Positions 42,599-46,389 of a stretch of DNA of 46,389 nt are shown here, piece after piece (positions within the stretch are counted from its first letter, which is position 1; every line of letters starts with the position of its first letter). Source of the stretch: an uncultured Oscillospiraceae bacterium (GTDB lineage: Bacteria > Bacillota > Clostridia > Oscillospirales > Oscillospiraceae); the NCBI GenBank assembly GCA_947624385.1, contig CANQJZ010000015.1, forward strand, positions 1-46,389, in the 5' to 3' direction. The notes below the pieces were generated by a model that did not search any database, had not been told where the DNA came from, and was given only the letters and a program-made list of their open reading frames with translations. The translations under genes were made by a program, and so were the position numbers.

Positions 42599-44563
42599 TC
42601 ACACCCACGCGCCCGCTCCCGTTTTGATCTTCATCTCCATGGGCGCAAGGGGCACCCGCTCCCCGTCCAGAGGGAAGGTCCGGGCGTGGAGGGTGTTGTT
42701 GAAGAAAAACGTGTACGCGCCGCCAGGGCCGGTGCGGGTGGTGACCTCCACGCCCAGGGGCAGGTCGGGCAGCGTCGGGATAGCGAGCTCCCGGCATATC
42801 TCCGCCAGCAGCGTCCGGTACAGCGCCCGCTGGCCCACCGCGCCCACGTAATAGGCACGGCCCGCGCCAAAGGCGTTTTTCGTCACAGCCGGGCTCCCGG
42901 CGTAAAACTTCTCCGTGTACCGGGCCCAGACGTCGGCCCCCTCCGGGGCCAGCACGTCGCACCAGCCGGTGACGGTGAAGCGTTCCCCGGCGGCGGTCTC
43001 AATGCCCACCCGCTTTTCGCCGACGGCGTCGTATTCCTCCACACGGCAGCCGCACAAACGCCGGAAGGGCGTGGGCAGCGGCTGGCCGAAAACGCAGTTG
43101 TTGTGCTTGTCCTTCACGCCGCTGCGGTCCGTGAGCACCACCGTGCCGCCCGCCGAGGCGAAGTCCTCCAGCCGGGCCGCCAGGGTCGGGTCCGTCACGT
43201 AGTGGGTGGGTACCAGCACGACCTTGTACCCGTCCAGGGGCGCGCTTTCCGATATCACGTCCACGTTTACGCCCAGGCCCATGCAGGCGTCCTGGAACAG
43301 CTTCAGCTGGGTCCAATAGGCGAAATTCCGGCTCTGGCGCTGGTTTTTAAGGGCAAACTCCTGGTCGGGGCCGTATAAAATCGCCACCTGGCTGCGTATG
43401 GTCGTGTTATCCAGGTCCGGCAGCGCTTCCAGCCGACGGCAAAACCGGCCTATCTCCCCGAGCCGCCGGTTGTCCCGGTCGTCGTGGTCCAGCACCCCGT
43501 GGCCCAGCATCTCCGCACCCGAACAGGCGGAGCGCCAGCGGAAAAAGCTCACCAGGTCCGCCCCGTGGGCCACCGCCTGCAGCGCGTAGCCCTCCAGCAT
43601 GCCCGGCTCCGGCGCGATGCCCATGGGGCTCCAACAGCCACCCGCGCCCCCAAGCTGCTCCAATATCCAAAAGTTTTGCCGCTTGAACCCCCGGACCAGG
43701 TCGAGACCAAAGGCGTTGGAGTACAGCGCCTCCGGGTCCTCCGGCAGGTCCATGGGCGGGTAGTTGTCGTAGGCCGCCACGTCCAGGGGCGCGAAGGTCT
43801 GGTAGAAGTCCGGCATGTTGGCGGGAAACCAGCCGTTGGTGGTGACAAGCGCGGACGGGTCATGGGCCTTGATGATGTCCCGCGCAAAGTACACAAAGTC
43901 CGCCGTGCGCCAGGCGCCGAAGCGCTCGTAGTCCAGCATGCAGGCGGGGTTATACCAGTCCGGCATGTACGCTTTTGACACGGGCGGCTCGATCTGCTCC
44001 CAGGCGCTGATCTGGCCGCTCCACACGTCCGTGCCCCAGGCGCGGTTCAGAGCGTCCAGCGTGCCATACTTCTCCCGCAGCCAGCGGCGGAAACCTTCCC
44101 GGCAGGCTTGGCAGGCGCAGTGGTCGTTTTCCAGCTCATTGTCGATCTGCCAGGCGTATATCTCCGGGCGGCCGGCGTAACGCTTCGCCATCGCCTCCGT
44201 GATGCGCTCGGCGTAACGGCGAAACGTGGGGCTCAGGGTGCATCGGTGACCACGGATGCCCAGGTCGATGGGCCGTCCGTCGGGGCCGTGCTGCACCGTC
44301 TCCGGGTGGTCGGTATACAGCCACATGGGCGCGCTGTTGGTGGGCACACACAATATCACCCCCATGCCATGGCGGGCGATGACGTCGATGGCCTCGTCCA
44401 GCCAGTCGAAGTCGAACCGGCCGTCCTCCGGCTCCAGGCGGCCCCAGGCAAATTCCGCCAGACGCACCACGTGTACGCCCAGCGCCGCCATCCGGGCCGC
44501 GTCACGCTCCCACAGGGCCCGGTCCCAGTGCTCGGGGTAATAGGCCATTCCGATCTTTATCAT
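42599..44563 (-). CDS. GH42 beta-galactosidase
   Basis: 654 residues from the ATG of MIKIGMAYYPEHW with GGAGGAG upstream; earlier in-frame ATGs lie beyond the ribosome-binding site, in the promoter. GH42 features: the YYPEHW start, AEFAWGRLEPEDG, acid/base E143 in WQIDNELEND, the zinc-binding cysteines C108, C149, C151 and C154 (HCACQACREGF), and the nucleophile Glu in FWILEQLGGAGG. A trimerisation domain and a C-terminal beta domain complete it. It is cytoplasmic and would remove terminal beta-galactose, fitting galactosylated xyloglucan or galactan fragments. Confidence 0.94.
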   Translation of the reverse strand: MIKIGMAYYPEHWDRALWERDAARMAALGVHVVRLAEFAWGRLEPEDGRFDFDWLDEAIDVIARHGMGVILCVPTNSAPMWLYTDHPETVQHGPDGRPIDLGIRGHRCTLSPTFRRYAERITEAMAKRYAGRPEIYAWQIDNELENDHCACQACREGFRRWLREKYGTLDALNRAWGTDVWSGQISAWEQIEPPVSKAYMPDWYNPACMLDYERFGAWRTADFVYFARDIIKAHDPSALVTTNGWFPANMPDFYQTFAPLDVAAYDNYPPMDLPEDPEALYSNAFGLDLVRGFKRQNFWILEQLGGAGGCWSPMGIAPEPGMLEGYALQAVAHGADLVSFFRWRSACSGAEMLGHGVLDHDDRDNRRLGEIGRFCRRLEALPDLDNTTIRSQVAILYGPDQEFALKNQRQSRNFAYWTQLKLFQDACMGLGVNVDVISESAPLDGYKVVLVPTHYVTDPTLAARLEDFASAGGTVVLTDRSGVKDKHNNCVFGQPLPTPFRRLCGCRVEEYDAVGEKRVGIETAAGERFTVTGWCDVLAPEGADVWARYTEKFYAGSPAVTKNAFGAGRAYYVGAVGQRALYRTLLAEICRELAIPTLPDLPLGVEVTTRTGPGGAYTFFFNNTLHARTFPLDGERVPLAPMEMKIKTGAGAWV

Positions 44564-44620
44564 ATCGTCGCTCCTCCGGTCCGTTAAATCGTGTCTCGCC
44601 GCGCACGGCATCGTATTCCC

Positions 44621-44649
44621 ATGATAGTGGATTTTCACCGGTCCGTCAA
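44621..44649 (-). promoter_or_regulatory. Promoter of the GH42 gene
   Basis: On the minus strand, TTGACG (44649-44644) and TATCAT (44626-44621) are separated by 17 bases, about 60 bases before the start codon. Confidence 0.7.
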
Positions 44650-44660
44650 CGGCAAGGCGC

Positions 44661-45458
44661 TCATTGCAGGGCCCGGATAAAACGCAAAATGTTTTCGTTT
44701 ACGGCGGCGGGGGCATCCACGTTGGAATTGTGGGCGGCGTCAGGGACCCAGACAAGGGGATAGCCTGTCCGTTGGGCCCACCGCCGGTTGTAGGACCTGA
44801 CCTTGCCCGTACGGTCCTTCTCCCCTACGAGCAGAAGGGCCGGACAGGGTATCTCGCACGCTCGGTTGTCGTCCAGAAAGCCGGCGTACCCAATGCCCAT
44901 AAGGTGACACAGCTCCGCTTTGCCGTATCCGGCGATCATGGCCGCCATATTGGCCCGACCGGCCTCCGTGGCCGCGTTTTGCCTGGACATCGCCCACTTC
45001 AGCAGCTTTTCCGGAAACAGCTTTGCCATCCACTCGATCTGCCGGAGCCACCAAAGGTCGGACTTTGCGTAATAGTCCCCGTACGGCGTTGAGTCGATCG
45101 CCACAAAGCACTTCACCATTTCGGGATACCGACAGATAAACGCCTGTGAAATAAACCCGCCCATGGACTGGCCGATCAGTATGACCCTGGTCACGCCCCA
45201 CGCGTCCAGGATCGCTTTCATCCCGTTTGCCGCGTTCTCGTATGTAAACGCCGGGTATGGCCTCGACTGCCCGTGGGCGGGCGCGTCCCAGGCGATGATG
45301 TTGTACTCCGCCGCAAAAGCAGGAAACTGCGGCGCAAACATGGTGTGGTCGCCAGTCAGGCCGTGCAGGAAAAACAGCGTGTCCCTGGACTGGTCGAAGG
45401 TATCCGAGGTCCAGTAGACGATATTGCCCGCCGCGTCCGCTAACGCTCGCTGTTGCAT
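44661..45458 (-). CDS. Alpha/beta hydrolase
   Basis: 265 residues with the alpha/beta-hydrolase fold: the oxyanion loop LFFLHGLTG, the nucleophile elbow LIGQSMGGFIS (S98), an acid in LLVGEKDRTGKV and the His in PDAAHNSNVDAP. There is no signal peptide. GAGGTGAGA precedes the ATG. The substrate cannot be told; esters or lactones of small molecules are common for this group. It lies between the tRNA terminator and GH42, with no clear promoter of its own. Confidence 0.85.
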   Translation of the reverse strand: MQQRALADAAGNIVYWTSDTFDQSRDTLFFLHGLTGDHTMFAPQFPAFAAEYNIIAWDAPAHGQSRPYPAFTYENAANGMKAILDAWGVTRVILIGQSMGGFISQAFICRYPEMVKCFVAIDSTPYGDYYAKSDLWWLRQIEWMAKLFPEKLLKWAMSRQNAATEAGRANMAAMIAGYGKAELCHLMGIGYAGFLDDNRACEIPCPALLLVGEKDRTGKVRSYNRRWAQRTGYPLVWVPDAAHNSNVDAPAAVNENILRFIRALQ

Positions 45459-45485
45459 GCAGATCTCACCTCGCAGATATAAAAC

Positions 45486-45518
45486 AAAAGCACGGTTCTA
45501 TCACAGAGCCGTGCTTTT
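45486..45518 (-). terminator. Terminator of the rRNA/tRNA operon
   Basis: AAAAGCACGG and CCGTGCTTTT pair over 10 positions around a 13-base loop, followed on the minus strand by GTTTTAT. The stem begins at the encoded CCA end of tRNA-Trp, so termination is immediately after the last tRNA. Confidence 0.85.
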
Positions 45519-45593
45519 GGCAGGGGAAGAAGGTTTCGAACCCTCGGCCTACGGTTTTGGAGACCGTCGCTCTGCCAACTGAGCTATTCCCCT
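45518..45593 (-). tRNA. tRNA-Trp (CCA anticodon)
   Basis: Full cloverleaf: acceptor AGGGGAA/TTCCCCT, anticodon loop CTCCAAA with anticodon CCA, T loop TTCGAAA, discriminator G, encoded CCA end. It is the last gene of the rRNA operon. Confidence 0.95.
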
Positions 45594-45645
45594 ACGTATT
45601 TTCCTGGGGCCAACACGCGGCACGCTTGTCGCGTGGGGAAAAGGA

Positions 45646-45709
45646 AGAAGTTTTCCGACCGACGAATGGGGCCTCGCTCGCGAGGACCCATCGTCCTCGG
45701 AAAACTTCT
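45646..45709. repeat. 64-base inverted repeat in the tRNA-Met/tRNA-Trp spacer
   Basis: Outer arms AGAAGTTTTCCGA and TCGGAAAACTTCT pair over 13 bp; inner arms GACGAATGGG/CCCATCGTC and CCTCG/CGAGG extend the stem almost to a 4-base loop, with one bulged A and two short mismatched patches. It could be an RNA-processing stem or a small mobile palindromic element. Confidence 0.8.
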
Positions 45710-45713
45710 GACG

Positions 45714-45790
45714 TGGTGGACCATCAGGGACTCGAACCCCGGACCGACCGGTTATGAGCCGGATGCTCTGACCAACTGAGCTAATGGTCC
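45714..45790 (-). tRNA. tRNA-Met (CAT anticodon)
   Basis: Acceptor GGACCAT/ATGGTCC, anticodon loop CTCATAA with CAT, T loop TTCGAGT, discriminator A and encoded CCA. The 5' end pairs fully, so this is an elongator-type tRNA rather than the initiator. A CAT anticodon can also be tRNA-Ile2, and only modification would tell. Confidence 0.9.
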
Positions 45791-45810
45791 AAATCCCTAT
45801 TTAATCGAAC

Positions 45811-45835
45811 GAAGCCGCCGCAACGCGGCGGCTTC
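45811..45835. repeat. 11-bp hairpin in the tRNA-Asn/tRNA-Met spacer
   Basis: GAAGCCGCCGC and GCGGCGGCTTC pair perfectly around the loop AAC. No T run follows, so processing is more likely than termination. Confidence 0.75.
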
Positions 45836-45839
45836 GCCC

Positions 45840-45915
45840 TGGCGCCTCTTGTTGGACTCGAACCAACGGCCTGCGGATTAACAGTCCGTCGCTCTACCGA
45901 CTGAGCTAAAGAGGC
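45840..45915 (-). tRNA. tRNA-Asn (GTT anticodon)
   Basis: Acceptor GCCTCTT/AAGAGGC, anticodon loop CTGTTAA with GTT, T loop TTCGAGT, discriminator G, encoded CCA. Confidence 0.95.
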
Positions 45916-45923
45916 ATATGATT

Positions 45924-45943
45924 GGGTCCGCTTTCGCGGACCC
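45924..45943. repeat. 8-bp hairpin between 5S rRNA and tRNA-Asn
   Basis: GGGTCCGC and GCGGACCC pair perfectly around TTTC. It sits just after the 5S 3' end and probably marks a processing site. Confidence 0.7.
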
Positions 45944-45946
45944 GGA

Positions 45947-46064
45947 TGTTGGCGGCGACCTATTTTTCCAGTCCGTCTCCAGACAAGTATCGTCGGCACA
46001 GGCGGGCTTAACTGCCGTGTTCGGAATGGGAACGGGTGGACCCCCGCTGTAATGACCACCAACT
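45947..46064 (-). rRNA. 5S ribosomal RNA
   Basis: The minus strand reads TTGGTGGTCATTAC..., CACCCGTTCCCATTCCGAAC, GTTAAGCCCGC and ends in GTCGCCGCCAA, which pairs with the 5' end. These are conserved 5S elements. Ends are placed by the terminal stem and may be off by a few bases. Two tRNA genes separate it from 23S. Confidence 0.92.
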
Positions 46065-46065
46065 A

Positions 46066-46141
46066 TGGTACACCATCAGGGACTCGAACCCTGGACACCC
46101 TGATTAAGAGTCAGGTGCTCTACCAACTGAGCTAATGGTGC
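46066..46141 (-). tRNA. tRNA-Lys (CTT anticodon)
   Basis: Acceptor GCACCAT/ATGGTGT (terminal G-U pair), anticodon loop CTCTTAA with CTT, T loop TTCGAGT, discriminator A, encoded CCA. It lies between tRNA-Glu and 5S. Confidence 0.95.
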
Positions 46142-46160
46142 GCATTTTCTGAGAGAAAAG

Positions 46161-46235
46161 TGGTGACCCGAGGGAGAGTCGAACTCCCGATTGGGGCGTG
46201 AGAGGCCCCCGTCTTGACCACTTGACCATCGGGCC
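46161..46235 (-). tRNA. tRNA-Glu (CTC anticodon)
   Basis: Acceptor GGCCCGA/TCGGGTC, anticodon stem GGGGC/GCCCC with loop CTCTCAC and anticodon CTC, T loop TTCGACT, discriminator A, encoded CCA. It lies directly after 23S. Confidence 0.93.
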
Positions 46236-46321
46236 ACTTCCTGCTCTTTCAGGGCACTGTACCCTGAAGACTGAACAATGGGTGTGCTAGGAGCGAGGCG
46301 TTGAGTCTGCATTTGCATAGG

Positions 46322-46389
46322 TCAAGCCCTCGGGTTATTAGTACCGGTCGGCTGAACACATTACTGTGCTTACACCTCCGGCCTATCAA
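46322..46389 (-). rRNA. 23S ribosomal RNA, 3' end
   Basis: The minus strand reads GATAGGCCGGAGGTGTAAGC, then CCGACCGGTACTAATAACCC and GAGGGCTTGAC, the conserved 3' end of 23S rRNA. The gene continues beyond the right edge. A TTCAGGG/CCCTGAA hairpin (46248-46268) follows it. Confidence 0.95.

Overview
The window looks like a chromosomal segment of a high-GC, carbohydrate-degrading gut Clostridium relative (Oscillospiraceae-like). This is inferred from the GC-rich codon use, strong AGGAGG ribosome-binding sites, Firmicutes-type sugar ABC transporters without their own ATPase, DUF624/YesL and YIP1 proteins, and the 23S/5S/tRNA sequences. No phage, insertion sequence, CRISPR array or plasmid function was seen. 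No gene-free stretch exceeds 300 bases.

Region 1 (1-6937). The start of an acyltransferase-like gene diverges from a LytTR response regulator, which converges on its probable partner, a GHKL sensor kinase. Upstream of the kinase on the same strand is a run of very small genes. Four encode peptides with a double-glycine leader (LEGVSGG, LEEVTGG, LEKVTGG, LDDVIGG), and two of these are followed by a zinc-ribbon-like CPxCG core. With them lie a secreted VNGG-repeat protein, a tiny membrane protein and a secreted SH3/NlpC-P60 protein whose 3' end shows a clear reading-frame switch. This is the least familiar part of the window.

Region 2 (7049-15643, + strand). One operon holds a GH29 alpha-L-fucosidase, an 851-residue transglutaminase-like protein and CutC. 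A second, behind a consensus promoter and a palindromic operator, holds a cytoplasmic GH26 mannanase, a LacI repressor and a 2-epimerase of the cellobiose/mannobiose type. A separate small gene with an RRXRR-like N-terminus follows and ends at a strong terminator.

Region 3 (15648-35757, - strand). A long collinear run reads: secreted GH26 mannanase, DUF624 protein, 1009-residue solute-binding protein, two permeases, NHL/TPR protein, YIP1 protein, DUF5696 protein, two more permeases, a secreted protein with three repeats of an unrecognised module, a second solute-binding protein, a second DUF624 protein, and two SGNH esterases resembling the CE2/CE17 mannan deacetylase pair. An AT-rich control region with an 18-bp hairpin and 12-bp direct repeats precedes it.

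Region 4 (35758-45458, - strand). GH36 alpha-galactosidase, GH5 (subfamily 4-like) endoglucanase, GH31 alpha-xylosidase, FucO, GH42 beta-galactosidase and an alpha/beta hydrolase. Regions 2-4 together suggest use of acetylated galacto(gluco)mannan plus fucosylated xyloglucan: outside cleavage, oligosaccharide import, deacetylation and trimming in the cytoplasm, and fucose handled through lactaldehyde reductase.

Region 5 (45486-46389, - strand). The 3' end of an rRNA operon in the order 23S, tRNA-Glu, tRNA-Lys, 5S, tRNA-Asn, tRNA-Met, tRNA-Trp, terminator, with hairpins in most spacers.
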